64,000 nt of DNA from Microvirga sp. KLBC 81. Lineage in GTDB: Bacteria > Pseudomonadota > Alphaproteobacteria > Rhizobiales > Beijerinckiaceae. Both the position numbers and the translations under genes were made by a program. The first letter of the stretch is position 1. Every line of letters starts with the position of its first letter. The stretch covers positions 94,889 to 158,888 of the forward strand of contig NZ_QDAH01000008.1 of assembly GCF_003075415.1 (NCBI RefSeq), written 5' to 3'. A model generated the notes under the pieces. The model worked only from the letters and a program-made list of their open reading frames with translations. It made no database searches and had not been told where the DNA came from. Positions 8,208-17,658 of this stretch are shown piece after piece.

Positions 8208-8224
8208 GTTAACATACGATTAAC
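8208..8224. promoter_or_regulatory. Full CtrA box (GTTAA-N7-TTAAC)
   Basis: TTAA at 8209-8212 and TTAA at 8220-8223 with exactly seven bases between. The box is flanked by G and C, giving a perfect inverted repeat GTTAA/TTAAC. It lies about 212 bases upstream of the 22-residue ORF. The match to the consensus is exact. The controlled gene is inferred. Confidence 0.5.
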
Positions 8225-8306
8225 AGGGCTCGCCAGCTTGAAGGGCCCTGCCGCCGTGAAACACATTCGGGTGCTGTTTTGAGTATCCTGCCCCAGAATC
8301 TATCTT

Positions 8307-8888
8307 TTAGGGCGAAGCGTCAGGTGCGATCTCGATAAGGATCATGCGTCCGTTCCCGGAGAGCAGAATGAGATCATGTGTCGCTTCCAGGGCAAGGGTG
8401 TCGAGACGCTGGAGCGAATGGATCGTTGAACCGAGCGTCACGTCAAGGGAGCCATCAAGCACAACAAGGAATGCTGTCACGGTCTGTTCCGACAGCAGCG
8501 CCACACCGGATTCCACAAACCGTGTGTGGTGCCGGAACTGTTCACGCCGCGTCATGACGTTAAGATCGCGGATCGGTCCTGAGGAGAGCCGACCGCAGGT
8601 CATGTCATCGCCGGAGAAGGAGAGCTTGGGCGACGTTCCGTCGAGCGTATAGACTATGCCTTCCACCTCGAGCTCGAGGTCGCCACCTTCGACCAAGATC
8701 AACGTGCGGTCGATCCCTGGAAAGACCGAAAACGGCCCGTCCGATGCCACATCCGCCATGCTGATGCGCCAGCTGAAGTTCTCGAAGCTCGAGCCTTCCG
8801 GAAAAGCGGCGACCTCCGCGGTGGTGCCGCCGCCATTCTTCCACGGAACGCGGACGAGATCGCGATGACGGATGACGCGTGCTTTCAT
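8307..8888 (-). CDS. hutD: HutD family protein
   Basis: A 193-residue cupin-type HutD/Ves family protein, with the family start KARVIRHRDLVRVPWKNGGG followed by TTAEVA. HutD is found in hut operons and is thought to modulate histidine catabolism, possibly by binding pathway intermediates. It is not one of the five enzymes. Its ATG overlaps the hutU stop (TGATG), so translation is probably coupled. A GTG one codon upstream is possible. It is the last gene of the leftward hutIHGUD operon. Confidence 0.9.
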   Translation of the reverse strand: MKARVIRHRDLVRVPWKNGGGTTAEVAAFPEGSSFENFSWRISMADVASDGPFSVFPGIDRTLILVEGGDLELEVEGIVYTLDGTSPKLSFSGDDMTCGRLSSGPIRDLNVMTRREQFRHHTRFVESGVALLSEQTVTAFLVVLDGSLDVTLGSTIHSLQRLDTLALEATHDLILLSGNGRMILIEIAPDASP

Positions 8889-10552
8889 CACCGCAGGCTC
8901 GGCATGTTGAGACCGAACTCGCGGGCGCAGTCGACGGCGATATCGTAGCCCGCATCCGCATGGCGCATCACGCCGGTGGCCGGGTCGTTCCAGAGCACGC
9001 GCTCGATGCGCTTGGCGGCTTCGGGGGTGCCGTCGCAGACGATCACCATGCCCGAATGCTGCGAGAAGCCAATGCCGACGCCGCCGCCGTGGTGCAGCGA
9101 CACCCAGGTGGCGCCGGAAGCGCAGTTGAGAAGCGCGTTGAGCAGCGGCCAGTCGGAGACCGCGTCCGAGCCGTCCTTCATGGCTTCCGTCTCGCGGTTC
9201 GGGCTCGCAACCGAACCGGAATCGAGATGATCGCGGCCGATCACGATGGGTGCCTTCAGCTCGCCTTTAGCGACCATCTCGTTGAAGGCGAGGCCGAGGC
9301 GGTGGCGGTCGCCGAGGCCGACCCAGCAGATGCGGGCCGGCAGGCCCTGGAACTTGATGCGCTCCTTCGCCATGTCGAGCCAGTTGTGCAGATGCTTGTT
9401 GTCGGGCAGCAGTTCCTTCACCTTGGCGTCGGTCTTGAAGATATCCTCCGGATCGCCCGAGAGCGCAGCCCAGCGGAATGGCCCGATGCCGCGGCAGAAA
9501 AGCGGGCGGATATAGGCCGGCACGAAACCCGGGAAGTCGAACGCGTTCTCGACGCCTTCCTCCTTCGCCATCTGGCGGATGTTGTTGCCGTAATCGAGCG
9601 TCGGCACGCCCGCCTTGTAGAAGTCCAGCATGGCGCGCACATGCTCGGCCATGGATTGCTTGGCGGCATGCTCCACGGCCTTGGGATCGGTCTCGCGCTT
9701 GGCCTCCCATTCCGCGAGCGTCCAGCCCCTCGGCAGGTAGCCGTTGATGGGATCGTGCGCGGAGGTCTGGTCGGTCACCGCATCGGGGCGAATGCCGCGC
9801 CGGTAGATCTCGGGAAAGATCTCGGCGGCATTGCCGAGGAGGCCGACGGAGACCGGCTTCCTGTCGCGGCAGGATTGCTCAATGATGGCGAGCGCCTCGT
9901 CGAGGGTATCGGCTCGCCGGTCGAGATAGCCAGTGCGCAGGCGCATCTCGATGCGGCTCGGCTGGCACTCGACCGCAAGGCAGGAGGCGCCGGCCATGGT
10001 GGCGGCGAGCGGCTGCGCGCCGCCCATTCCGCCGAGGCCTCCGGTGAGAATCCAGCGGCCGGAGAGATCGCCGTTGTAGTGCTGGCGGCCCACCTCCACG
10101 AAGGTCTCGTAGGTGCCCTGCACGATGCCCTGCGTGCCGATGTAGATCCAGGATCCGGCCGTCATCTGGCCATACATCATGAGCCCCTTGCGATCGAGCT
10201 CATGGAACTTGTCCCAGGTGGCCCAGTGCGGCACGAGATTGGAATTGGCGATCAGCACGCGCGGGGCATCTGGATGCGTGCGGAAGACGCCGACGGGCTT
10301 GCCCGATTGTACGAGCAGCGTCTCGTCCGCTTCCAGGTTCTTCAGCGCGGCCACGATGCGGTCGAAACTCTCCCAGTCGCGGGCGGCACGGCCGATGCCG
10401 CCATAAACGACGAGTTCGCCGGGCTTCTCGGCAACGTTGGGATCAAGATTGTTCATCAACATGCGAAGTGGCGCCTCCGTCAACCAGCTTTTGGCCGACA
10501 GTTCGGTGCCATGGGGAGCGCGGATCACGCGGGCGTTGTCGATGCGGGTCAT
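8888..10552 (-). CDS. hutU: Urocanate hydratase
   Basis: A 554-residue urocanase, the usual length. It converts urocanate to 4-imidazolone-5-propionate with tightly bound NAD+, step two of histidine catabolism in the cytoplasm. Conserved segments include [35 protein letters not shown], the active-site region containing [18 protein letters not shown], and [19 protein letters not shown]. The gene follows hutG by 15 bases and overlaps hutD. Confidence 0.97.
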   Translation of the reverse strand: MTRIDNARVIRAPHGTELSAKSWLTEAPLRMLMNNLDPNVAEKPGELVVYGGIGRAARDWESFDRIVAALKNLEADETLLVQSGKPVGVFRTHPDAPRVLIANSNLVPHWATWDKFHELDRKGLMMYGQMTAGSWIYIGTQGIVQGTYETFVEVGRQHYNGDLSGRWILTGGLGGMGGAQPLAATMAGASCLAVECQPSRIEMRLRTGYLDRRADTLDEALAIIEQSCRDRKPVSVGLLGNAAEIFPEIYRRGIRPDAVTDQTSAHDPINGYLPRGWTLAEWEAKRETDPKAVEHAAKQSMAEHVRAMLDFYKAGVPTLDYGNNIRQMAKEEGVENAFDFPGFVPAYIRPLFCRGIGPFRWAALSGDPEDIFKTDAKVKELLPDNKHLHNWLDMAKERIKFQGLPARICWVGLGDRHRLGLAFNEMVAKGELKAPIVIGRDHLDSGSVASPNRETEAMKDGSDAVSDWPLLNALLNCASGATWVSLHHGGGVGIGFSQHSGMVIVCDGTPEAAKRIERVLWNDPATGVMRHADAGYDIAVDCAREFGLNMPSLR

Positions 10553-10567
10553 GGGACGGATCCTCGA

Positions 10568-11401
10568 TCAGGCTTTGGAATGGGCAAAGGTGAGACAGGT
10601 TTGGAGAATGCGGGTCAGTGCTGCACGCATGGGAGCGGCATAGGCCTCGTCGTACGGCGTTGGCCACTGGCCCTCGGTGACGGAGCCCAGCGGCTCCTTC
10701 ATGTAGCCGCGGCAGGCAAGCTCCATCTGGACGGCATGAACTCCGGCTTCAGGCCGGCCGAGGCTGCGTGTGATGTAGCCGCCCTTGAAGCGTCCGTTGA
10801 CCACATGACTGAATCCGCTGCTCGCGCAGATCGTTTCGATCGCTTCACTCAAGGGATGCGCGCAGGTGGTGCCGCCATTGGTGCCGATGTTGAAGTGGGG
10901 CAGCGTGCCGTCGAACAGGCGCGGAATGACCGAGCGGATCGAGTGGCAGTCATAGACCACCACGTTGGCGTGCTGCGTCCGCAGCCGCTCGATCTCGGAT
11001 CGCAAACTCGTGTGATACGGATCGAAGAAGCGGGCGCGGCGTACGGCGATATCATCCGCACTCGGCTCCGCTCCCGGCTCGTAGAGCGGCTCACCGTCGA
11101 AGGTGGTGGTGGGGCAGAGTTCCGTCGTCGCCTGTCCGGGATAGAGAGACACGCCGGAGGGGTCGCGGTTCACGTCGATCACGGTGCGGGAGATCGCAGT
11201 GCGGATCACGGTCGCACCAAGACCGGCAGCGAAATCGTAAAGCCGCTCGATCCACCAATCCGCATCCTTGCGCGCGAGCCAGGGTAAGACGAGTCCGCGC
11301 TCATATTCGGGCGGAATCTCGGTGCCCGTATGCGGCAGGCTCACCACGAGAGGTGCCTCGCCGCGGATCACGGTGAGCCAGTCGGGATGCTCGCTGCTCA
11401 T
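10568..11401 (-). CDS. hutG: N-formylglutamate deformylase
   Basis: A 277-residue N-formylglutamate amidohydrolase, the last step of the five-step hut route, which gives glutamate and formate. Family motifs include [26 protein letters not shown] and VYDCHSIRS, where the Asp and His residues are expected metal or catalytic ligands. Its ATG overlaps the hutH stop (ATGA), and hutU follows 15 bases after its stop. Presence of both hutG and hutF fits the pathway through formylglutamate rather than direct formimidoylglutamate hydrolysis. Confidence 0.95.
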   Translation of the reverse strand: MSSEHPDWLTVIRGEAPLVVSLPHTGTEIPPEYERGLVLPWLARKDADWWIERLYDFAAGLGATVIRTAISRTVIDVNRDPSGVSLYPGQATTELCPTTTFDGEPLYEPGAEPSADDIAVRRARFFDPYHTSLRSEIERLRTQHANVVVYDCHSIRSVIPRLFDGTLPHFNIGTNGGTTCAHPLSEAIETICASSGFSHVVNGRFKGGYITRSLGRPEAGVHAVQMELACRGYMKEPLGSVTEGQWPTPYDEAYAAPMRAALTRILQTCLTFAHSKA

Positions 11402-12948
11402 GACAGAGCCTCATCCGTCACAAGCGGCAGCACATCGCCGCCCACGGCTTCGGCCAGTGCACCGGATGCGACGAGCGCCGTGGCTCGTTCCATGTCGGGA
11501 GCCATGTGCCGGTCGTCATCGAGATGCGGAACCTTCGAGCGCAGCAGGGTGCGGGCACGCTCCAGGCGCTCGCTGGACTTCATGGGAGCATGGAAGTCGC
11601 AGCCCTGGACAGCAGCCAGCAGCTCGATGCCGATGACATTCGCGGTATTCGCCGCCATCGGCAGGAGACGCCGCGCGCCATGAGTTGCCATGGACACGTG
11701 ATCCTCCTGATTGGCCGAGGTCGGGATCGAGTCGACGCTCGCCGGATAGGCGCGCTGCTTGTTCTCCGAGACGAGAGCGGCGGCCGTGACCTGCGGGATC
11801 ATGAAGCCGGAGTTAAGTCCCGGCTTCGGCGTGAGGAACGCGGGCAGCCCTGAGAGGGTCGGATCGACCAGCATGGCGATGCGCCGCTCGGCGAGAGAGC
11901 CGACCTCGCACAGCGCCATCGCGATCATATCGGCCGCGAAAGCGACGGGCTCTGCATGGAAGTTGCCGCCTGAGATAACCTCCCCGGTTTCGGAGAAGAC
12001 GAGCGGGTTGTCGGAGACGCCGTTTGCTTCCGTAGCGAGCGTCTCGCCGGCCTGACGCAGCAGGTCGAGCACCGCGCCCATCACCTGGGGCTGGCAGCGT
12101 AGGCAATAGGGGTCCTGCACACGATCGTCGTTCGTCAAATGCGAGGCGCGAATGGCGCTGCCCTGCATCAAAGCCCGCAGGGACGTGGCGACCTCGATCT
12201 GCCCACGATGGCGCCGCAGCTTCTGGATGCGTTCGTCGAACGGTCCGTCGGAGCCTTTGGCGGCATCGGTCGCGAGCGCTCCCGTGACGAGTGCAGCGCG
12301 GAATACGCGCTCGGCTTCGAAGAGACCTGCCAGCGCCAGAGCGGTCGAGACCTGTGTGCCGTTGAGAAGCGCCAGCCCTTCCTTGGGGCCGAGCGTCAGC
12401 GGTGTAAGCCCTGCCCGTGCGAGTGCAGCCTCCGCCAGCATGCGCGCACCATCAACGAAGAACTCGCCGACACCCATGAGCGCCGCCGTCATATGGGCCA
12501 GGGGAGCAAGGTCGCCCGAGGCGCCGACAGATCCCTGGCCGGGAATGACGGGAATGAGATTTGCCTTAAGGCAGGCCGTCAGATGCTCGATGGTGGACCA
12601 GCGTACGCCCGACGCGCCCTGTGCGAGGCTCGCGAGCTTGAGAGACATGACGAGCCGCACCACTGAAACCGGTAGTGGCTCGCCGACGCCCGCCGCATGG
12701 GAGAGCACGATGTTGCGCTGGAGTGTCGCGAGATCCTCGGAGCCGATGCGCACGCTCGCGAGCTTTCCGAAGCCCGTGTTGATGCCATAGACCGGATCGC
12801 CTTTGGCGACGATGACCTCGATGGTCTTGGCTCCTGCTTCGACGGAAGCGCGGCAATCCTGATCGAGGGCAACGTCAGCGCCGAAATAGACGCGGCGCCA
12901 GTCGGTCAGGGCAACGGAGCCGGGGTGAAGCATTACGGGTTGTGTCAC
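11398..12948 (-). CDS. hutH: Histidine ammonia-lyase
   Basis: A 516-residue histidine ammonia-lyase that deaminates L-histidine to urocanate, the first step. The Ala-Ser-Gly triplet in [14 protein letters not shown] forms the MIO cofactor. Other landmarks are [15 protein letters not shown] and [10 protein letters not shown]. The reading frame extends far upstream without a stop. The start chosen is the GTG at 12948, because GGAGGGG sits just before it, it overlaps the hutI stop (GTGA), and [17 protein letters not shown] suits the family N-terminus. It is second in the operon and overlaps hutG. Confidence 0.96.
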   Translation of the reverse strand: MTQPVMLHPGSVALTDWRRVYFGADVALDQDCRASVEAGAKTIEVIVAKGDPVYGINTGFGKLASVRIGSEDLATLQRNIVLSHAAGVGEPLPVSVVRLVMSLKLASLAQGASGVRWSTIEHLTACLKANLIPVIPGQGSVGASGDLAPLAHMTAALMGVGEFFVDGARMLAEAALARAGLTPLTLGPKEGLALLNGTQVSTALALAGLFEAERVFRAALVTGALATDAAKGSDGPFDERIQKLRRHRGQIEVATSLRALMQGSAIRASHLTNDDRVQDPYCLRCQPQVMGAVLDLLRQAGETLATEANGVSDNPLVFSETGEVISGGNFHAEPVAFAADMIAMALCEVGSLAERRIAMLVDPTLSGLPAFLTPKPGLNSGFMIPQVTAAALVSENKQRAYPASVDSIPTSANQEDHVSMATHGARRLLPMAANTANVIGIELLAAVQGCDFHAPMKSSERLERARTLLRSKVPHLDDDRHMAPDMERATALVASGALAEAVGGDVLPLVTDEALS

Positions 12949-14147
12949 TGTCCCCTCCAGATGCGGGCATGAAGCGGATTGAAGCCGATGCGGTAGACGA
13001 GCTCCGCCGGCCGTTCGATGTTCCAGATTGCGAGATCGCAGGACTTTCCGGGTTCCAGGGTGCCGATGGTGTCGAGGCGACCAAGGGCGCGCGCCGCCTC
13101 GCGCGTTACGCCGGCAATGCATTCCTCGACCGTCAGGCGGAACAGGGTCGCACCCATGTTCATGGTGAGCAGGAGCGAGGTCAGCGGCGAGGTGCCGGGA
13201 TTGCAATCGGTCGCCAGCGCCATATGGGTGCCATGCCTGCGGAAGGCGGCGACCGGTGGAACCTGTGTCTCTCGCAGCATGTAGAACGCACCCGGCAGCA
13301 GCACCGCGACCGTGCCGGCCTTCGCCATCGCGGTGGCGCCTTCCTCATCCGTGAATTCGAGATGATCGGCAGAAAGAGCTCCATAATCGGCAGCGAGCTT
13401 CGCGCCGTGCAGATTGGAAAGCTGGTCGGCATGAAGTTTGATCTTCAACCCGAGCGCCTTTGCCGCATCGAAAACGCGCGCGGTCTGTTCGGGAGAAAAC
13501 GCAATGCCTTCGCAGAAGGCATCGACTGCATCAGCCAATCCTTCGCGAGCAAGAACGGGCAGCATCTCGGTGCAGATCTTCTCGATGAATGCATCCTTGT
13601 CGCCATTCGCCTCCGGCGGCAGGGCGTGGGCGCCGAGGAAGGAGGTGGTGACGGAAACGGGGCGCTCCTCGGCAAGGCGCCGCGCTGCGCGCAGGCACCG
13701 GGCCTCCGTCTCAAGGTCGAGACCGTAGCCCGACTTGATCTCAATGGTGGTGCAGCCTTCGGCGATAAGATGGTCGAGGCGGGGCAGGGCGCTCGAAACA
13801 AGCTCGTCCTCGCTCGCCGCACGGGTCGCCTTCACGGTGGAGACGATGCCGCCGCCGGCGCGGGCGATCTCCTCATAGCTCGCGCCCTTCAGACGCAGCT
13901 CGAATTCATGCGCCCGGTCGCCGCCGAAGACGAGGTGGGTGTGGCAGTCGACGAGACCGGGGGTGATCCAGCGCCCGTCACAGTCGATCCGCTCGACCGC
14001 ATCCTCATCGGTCGGGAGATCATGGGCCGGTCCGGCAAAGGCGATGCGGCCATCCTTGGCGGCAACGGCTCCGTTTTCGATGATGCCAAGGTCGTCGCCG
14101 ACCAGCGTGGCGAGGCGAGCGTTGAACCAGACCCGGTCGAAGCGCAT
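12945..14147 (-). CDS. hutI: Imidazolonepropionase
   Basis: A 400-residue amidohydrolase that hydrolyses imidazolone propionate to N-formimidoyl-L-glutamate, step three. Metal-binding HTH is in [19 protein letters not shown], and further conserved parts are [14 protein letters not shown] and [17 protein letters not shown]. The length is normal. It is the first gene of the leftward operon, and its promoter region contains two HutC-type operators. Its stop overlaps the hutH GTG. Confidence 0.96.
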   Translation of the reverse strand: MRFDRVWFNARLATLVGDDLGIIENGAVAAKDGRIAFAGPAHDLPTDEDAVERIDCDGRWITPGLVDCHTHLVFGGDRAHEFELRLKGASYEEIARAGGGIVSTVKATRAASEDELVSSALPRLDHLIAEGCTTIEIKSGYGLDLETEARCLRAARRLAEERPVSVTTSFLGAHALPPEANGDKDAFIEKICTEMLPVLAREGLADAVDAFCEGIAFSPEQTARVFDAAKALGLKIKLHADQLSNLHGAKLAADYGALSADHLEFTDEEGATAMAKAGTVAVLLPGAFYMLRETQVPPVAAFRRHGTHMALATDCNPGTSPLTSLLLTMNMGATLFRLTVEECIAGVTREAARALGRLDTIGTLEPGKSCDLAIWNIERPAELVYRIGFNPLHARIWRGQ

Positions 14148-14174
14148 GTCTCTGCTCCGGTGTGTTCGCGATAA

Positions 14175-14184
14175 TGTCTATACA
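14175..14184. promoter_or_regulatory. HutC-type operator 1 (TGTCTATACA)
   Basis: TGTCTATACA contains GTCTATAC, an exact fit to the GntR/HutC-subfamily consensus GTNTANAC. It lies 28 bases upstream of the hutI start in the divergent hutI-hutF region. Repression by HutC, relieved by urocanate, is known for the family. Binding here is inferred. Confidence 0.75.
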
Positions 14185-14204
14185 TAATCGCAGAAGATCG
14201 ATAT

Positions 14205-14214
14205 TGTCTAGACG
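14205..14214. promoter_or_regulatory. HutC-type operator 2 (TGTCTAGACG)
   Basis: TGTCTAGACG contains GTCTAGAC, again an exact GTNTANAC. It lies 30 bases from operator 1, about three helical turns, so dimers could bind the same DNA face. It is about 100 bases upstream of hutF. Confidence 0.72.
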
Positions 14215-14310
14215 TATTCGATCGGCTCTGATGGTTGGGCGTCGGCATGGCTTTTTGGCGGCTGCAGGCGTCCTGGGTTCAGGGGCCGCTTCACAGCAAA
14301 GGTGTCAGCG

Positions 14311-15669
14311 ATGCGCAGGCTCATCCTCGATCATGCCCTCCTTCCTGAAGGCTGGGCCCGGAATGTCGGTCTTGATATCGAGGACGGCGTGATTGCTGGC
14401 GTGCATCGGGATTCCCCTCGCGAGGACCGCGAGCGCGTCACCGGCATCGCGTTGCCCGGATTGCCGAACCTGCACAGCCACACTTTCCAACGTGGCATGG
14501 CGGGGCTTGCCGAAACCCGAGGGCCGGAAGGGGACAGCTTCTGGACCTGGCGGCAGGTGATGTACCGCTTCCTCGGGAGGCTCACGCCGGACGATATAGA
14601 GGCTATCGCGGCCTTCGCGATGATGGAGATGTTGGAAGGCGGGTTCACCTCGCTCGCCGAGTTCCACTACCTCCACCACGATACGGACGGCCGGCCCTAT
14701 GCCGATATCGCGGAGCTCTCCGGGCGCATTGCAGCCGCGGCGCAGGAGACCGGCATGGGCCTGACCCTTCTTCCGGTCTTCTACGCACAGGGTGGATTCG
14801 GCGGGGCCGCACCTGCCGAAGGACAGCGGCGGTTCATCAACGATGTCGAGAGCTATTCACGCCTTCTGGAGGGGGCTCGCAAGGCTGTGACCAATCTCCA
14901 CGATGCTGTCGTCGGCATCGCGCCGCACAGCCTGCGCGCCGTCACTCCCGAGAGCCTGAGCGAAGTCGTCGCGAGGACAGGCGAGGGGCCAATTCATATC
15001 CATGTCGCCGAGCAGGTGAAGGAGGTGGAAGATTGCCTTGCATGGTCGGGCCGCCGCCCGGTCGCGTGGCTGCTCGATCATGCGCCTGTGGATCAACGCT
15101 GGTGCCTGATCCATGCCACGCATCTTGATGCGCAGGAGATCAAGGGCATTGTTATGAGCGGTGCGGTGGTTGGCCTGTGCCCCATCACCGAAGCCAATCT
15201 GGGCGACGGAACCTTCGAAGGCATCGATTACCTCGCTGGCGGAGGGCATTTCGGCATCGGATCCGATTCCAACATCGAGATTTCGGCTCCGGCAGAACTC
15301 AAGCAGTTCGAGTACAGCCAGCGCCTCAAGCACCGCGCCCGCAACGTCCTCGCCGAACGCGAGGGCCAATCGACAGGGCGCAGCCTCTACGAAAAAGCGC
15401 TGTCGGGCGGAGCCCAGGCTCTTGGCCGCCGCATCGGTGCGATTGCCGCAGGGCATCGCGCCGATCTCGTGGTGCTCGACGCAGATCACCCCGATCTTGC
15501 CGCTGTTTCCGGAGATCGCTGGATCGACTCTTACGTCTTCGTCGCAGGCAAGGCTGTGATCGATACAGTGCTCGTTGCAGGCCAAGCCATGGTAAGGAGA
15601 GGCCGGCATGTAAATCGCGACGCGATCCGCGCCCGCTATACGCGAGCGATCGGCCGCATCCTGGCATGA
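14311..15669 (+). CDS. hutF: Formimidoylglutamate deiminase
   Basis: A 452-residue amidohydrolase converting N-formimidoyl-L-glutamate to N-formylglutamate and ammonia, step four. It has the metal-binding HSH motif in LPGLPNLHSHTFQRGMAGLA, the signature FWTWRQVMYRF, IHIHVAEQ, and FGIGSDSNIE near the C-terminal third. The ATG at 14311 follows AAAGG and is preferred over a GTG three codons earlier. It diverges from hutI and its TGA overlaps the hutC ATG, forming a hutFC operon. Confidence 0.95.
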   Translation: MRRLILDHALLPEGWARNVGLDIEDGVIAGVHRDSPREDRERVTGIALPGLPNLHSHTFQRGMAGLAETRGPEGDSFWTWRQVMYRFLGRLTPDDIEAIAAFAMMEMLEGGFTSLAEFHYLHHDTDGRPYADIAELSGRIAAAAQETGMGLTLLPVFYAQGGFGGAAPAEGQRRFINDVESYSRLLEGARKAVTNLHDAVVGIAPHSLRAVTPESLSEVVARTGEGPIHIHVAEQVKEVEDCLAWSGRRPVAWLLDHAPVDQRWCLIHATHLDAQEIKGIVMSGAVVGLCPITEANLGDGTFEGIDYLAGGGHFGIGSDSNIEISAPAELKQFEYSQRLKHRARNVLAEREGQSTGRSLYEKALSGGAQALGRRIGAIAAGHRADLVVLDADHPDLAAVSGDRWIDSYVFVAGKAVIDTVLVAGQAMVRRGRHVNRDAIRARYTRAIGRILA

Positions 15670-16421
15670 GAGAAGAGCCGTCCGGCATGAAACATCTGCA
15701 TCAGCGCATCCGCGAAGATCTCGAGGCCCGGATCATGTCCGGCGAGTGGCCTCCGGGCCATCGCATCCCCTTCGAGCATGAGCTGATGGCCGAATATGGC
15801 TGCTCGCGCATGACCGTGAACAAGGTGATGTCGACACTGGCTGCCAACGGTCTCATCACCCGCCGGCGCCGGGCAGGCTCGGTCGTGGCGGAGCCGAGCA
15901 GCCAGCAGGCGGTGCTGCAGATCCAGGATTTCGCTCTCGAAGCGGCCCGCGCGGGCACCGAATATCGCTTCAAGATCCTGCACCGCTCCATCAAGCCCAT
16001 CGATGCTGCCGCCGCGCAGCGCACAGGGCTGCCGGCGGGCACCGAGATGCTCTGCCTCTCCACGCTTCACGTGATGAATGACGTGGCGCAGGCTTTCGAG
16101 CAGCGCCTGATCAATCTCGCTACCGTGCCCGAGGCGGACGAGGAGCCTTTCAAGGCCGACCCGCCCGGCACCTGGCTTCTGCGGCGCGTGCCATGGACGG
16201 ATGCGGAGCACATCGTGCGCGCAGTCAATGCCGACAGCGCGATGGCGAAGAGACTTCAGATTCAAACGGGAGCGGCGTGTCTCGTGCTGGAGCGGCGGAC
16301 CTGGCAGGCAGGCGCCTTCGTGACTGAGGCGCGGATTACCTATCCCGGTGAAAGACATCACTTGATTGGACGCTTCTCCCCATCGCTTAAGGGAGGCACA
16401 ATCGATCAATCCGTAACCTGA
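15666..16421 (+). CDS. hutC: HutC histidine utilisation repressor (GntR/UTRA)
   Basis: A 251-residue GntR-family repressor. The winged-helix domain (about residues 8-80) has HRIPFEHELMAEYGCSRMTV and GLITRRRRAGSVV. The UTRA ligand domain covers the rest. In characterised HutC proteins urocanate is the inducer. The start ATG overlaps the hutF stop (ATGA), with an alternative ATG at 15687. The two GTNTANAC sites between hutI and hutF are the obvious targets, giving control of both arms and autoregulation. Confidence 0.93.
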   Translation: MREEPSGMKHLHQRIREDLEARIMSGEWPPGHRIPFEHELMAEYGCSRMTVNKVMSTLAANGLITRRRRAGSVVAEPSSQQAVLQIQDFALEAARAGTEYRFKILHRSIKPIDAAAAQRTGLPAGTEMLCLSTLHVMNDVAQAFEQRLINLATVPEADEEPFKADPPGTWLLRRVPWTDAEHIVRAVNADSAMAKRLQIQTGAACLVLERRTWQAGAFVTEARITYPGERHHLIGRFSPSLKGGTIDQSVT

Positions 16422-16446
16422 CTGGAGAGATAGGTGCTGACACCAG

Positions 16447-16515
16447 CTAGCGCCTCGTGCGGAACCGAAGGTCCGCGTCGAACGATGCGCTCTCTATAGA
16501 AGCGAGCATCGGCAC
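16447..16515. repeat. Interspersed palindromic repeat, copy 3 (partial)
   Basis: Contains CTCGTGCGGAACCGAAGGTCC and a disordered right half (GATGCGCTCTCTATAGAAGC). It lies just after hutC and looks like a truncated or rearranged copy. Confidence 0.65.
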
Positions 16516-16630
16516 ACCGTTTACGGGTTAGATTGTCGCTCGACCAAGTTAGCAGATATACCTGACCTGTTCAGGATCCTTCCGAGTGCTATCGGTGATC
16601 GGAGCTGACGTTCGTTGAGAGGCCGGAATT

Positions 16631-17530
16631 TCAAAGTTTGACACCTTGCGCCTCATGAACAATCCACTGCCGGAATGCCATCAGCGGCGCATAGGAGGAG
16701 CGGTTTGAGGGCCAAGCAAGGTAGTACTGCTCTGTGCTCTTCATCGGCATGTCCAAGGCCCTGACAAGATCCCCTCGCGCCAGTTCATCCCGGATCAGGA
16801 ATTCAGGGAGAAGCGCCAGGCCAAGCCCTGAGATCGCCGCCTGGGCCGCCGTCGCAAACTGGTCGAACAGCATGCCATGGAGCGGTTCGGTGAGCGCTTC
16901 GTGCATCATGAACCAGCGCTCCCAGGCATCCGGCCGTGAAACGAGGTGCAGGAGCGGAGCCCTCAGAAGGTCGCTCGGCTTCTCGAATTTGTACTCTTCC
17001 AGGAGCGAGCGGTTGCAGGCCGGCACGACCGTCTCGCTCATCAGGAACTCGAGCTCGGCGCCCGGCCAGTCCGGACCTCCGAAGTGGATGGCGGCGTCTG
17101 CCTGTTCCAGGCTGAAGTCGAATGGAGCGAGACGGGTCGTCAGATTGATCGTGATCCCGGGGTTGTCCCGCAGGAATCCAGGAAGGCGAGGGGCCAGCCA
17201 GCGGGTTCCGAAGGTCGGCAGGATCGCGAGGTTGAGCGTGCCGCTCTTCGGGTTGGCGCGGAAGCTGAGCGTGGCGCTGGAGATGCGCCTGAGCGCTTCC
17301 CTGATCTCGCGGGCATAGGTTTCCCCGGCCGGGGTGAGGCGGACCGTCTGCCGCTCCCTCAGGAACAGGTCGGATCCGAGCAATTCCTCGAGTACCCGGA
17401 TCTGCCGGCTGATCGCGCCTTGCGTCAGGTTGAGCTCGGCGGCTGCCGCCGTGAAGCTCTGGAGCCGGGCAGCGGCCTCGAAGGCCCGCAACAGCGACAT
17501 GGACGGCAGAAAGCGGCGCGCTGTGCTCAC
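16631..17530 (-). CDS. LysR-family regulator (GcvA-like) of the lysine/pipecolate operon
   Basis: A 299-residue LysR-type regulator. The N-terminal HTH reads SLLRAFEAAARLQSFTAAAA and LTQGAISRQIRVLEE. The effector domain contains LNLAILPTFGTRWLAPRLPG, typical of the GcvA branch. It starts with GTG at 17530 and is divergent from hglS, with a perfect GTCATT-N9-AATGAC inverted repeat directly upstream. LysR proteins usually activate the divergent operon in response to a pathway compound, so control of lysine or pipecolate degradation is likely. The effector is unknown. Confidence 0.88.
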   Translation of the reverse strand: MSTARRFLPSMSLLRAFEAAARLQSFTAAAAELNLTQGAISRQIRVLEELLGSDLFLRERQTVRLTPAGETYAREIREALRRISSATLSFRANPKSGTLNLAILPTFGTRWLAPRLPGFLRDNPGITINLTTRLAPFDFSLEQADAAIHFGGPDWPGAELEFLMSETVVPACNRSLLEEYKFEKPSDLLRAPLLHLVSRPDAWERWFMMHEALTEPLHGMLFDQFATAAQAAISGLGLALLPEFLIRDELARGDLVRALDMPMKSTEQYYLAWPSNRSSYAPLMAFRQWIVHEAQGVKL

Positions 17531-17551
17531 GTCATTACCTTTGTCAATGAC
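17531..17551. promoter_or_regulatory. Inverted repeat GTCATT-N9-AATGAC, likely LysR box
   Basis: GTCATT (17531-17536) and AATGAC (17546-17551) are perfect inverted arms nine bases apart and include a T-N11-A LysR core. The site abuts the GTG start of the LysR gene and lies about 110 bases upstream of hglS, as expected for autoregulation and divergent activation. Confidence 0.55.
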
Positions 17552-17658
17552 TCCATGACCAAAACTGGTTTGATCCCGATCAAGATCTTAGCGATCTGAT
17601 TACAGGAGGGAATGAGGTCAGGATAGGCCGGACCTCACAACGGCAAGGTAGGGGCGCC

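Larger units (their letters stand above)
7997..8306. other. Intergenic region with CtrA-like boxes
   Basis: 310 bases between the 22-residue ORF and the 3' end of hutD. No ORF is convincing. It contains two CtrA-like boxes, listed separately. Confidence 0.5.

Noticed and set aside
8879..11287. An 802-codon plus-strand ORF antisense to hutU and hutG
   Set aside because: It is a GC-rich shadow frame. The minus strand encodes clear urocanase and formylglutamate deformylase motifs.
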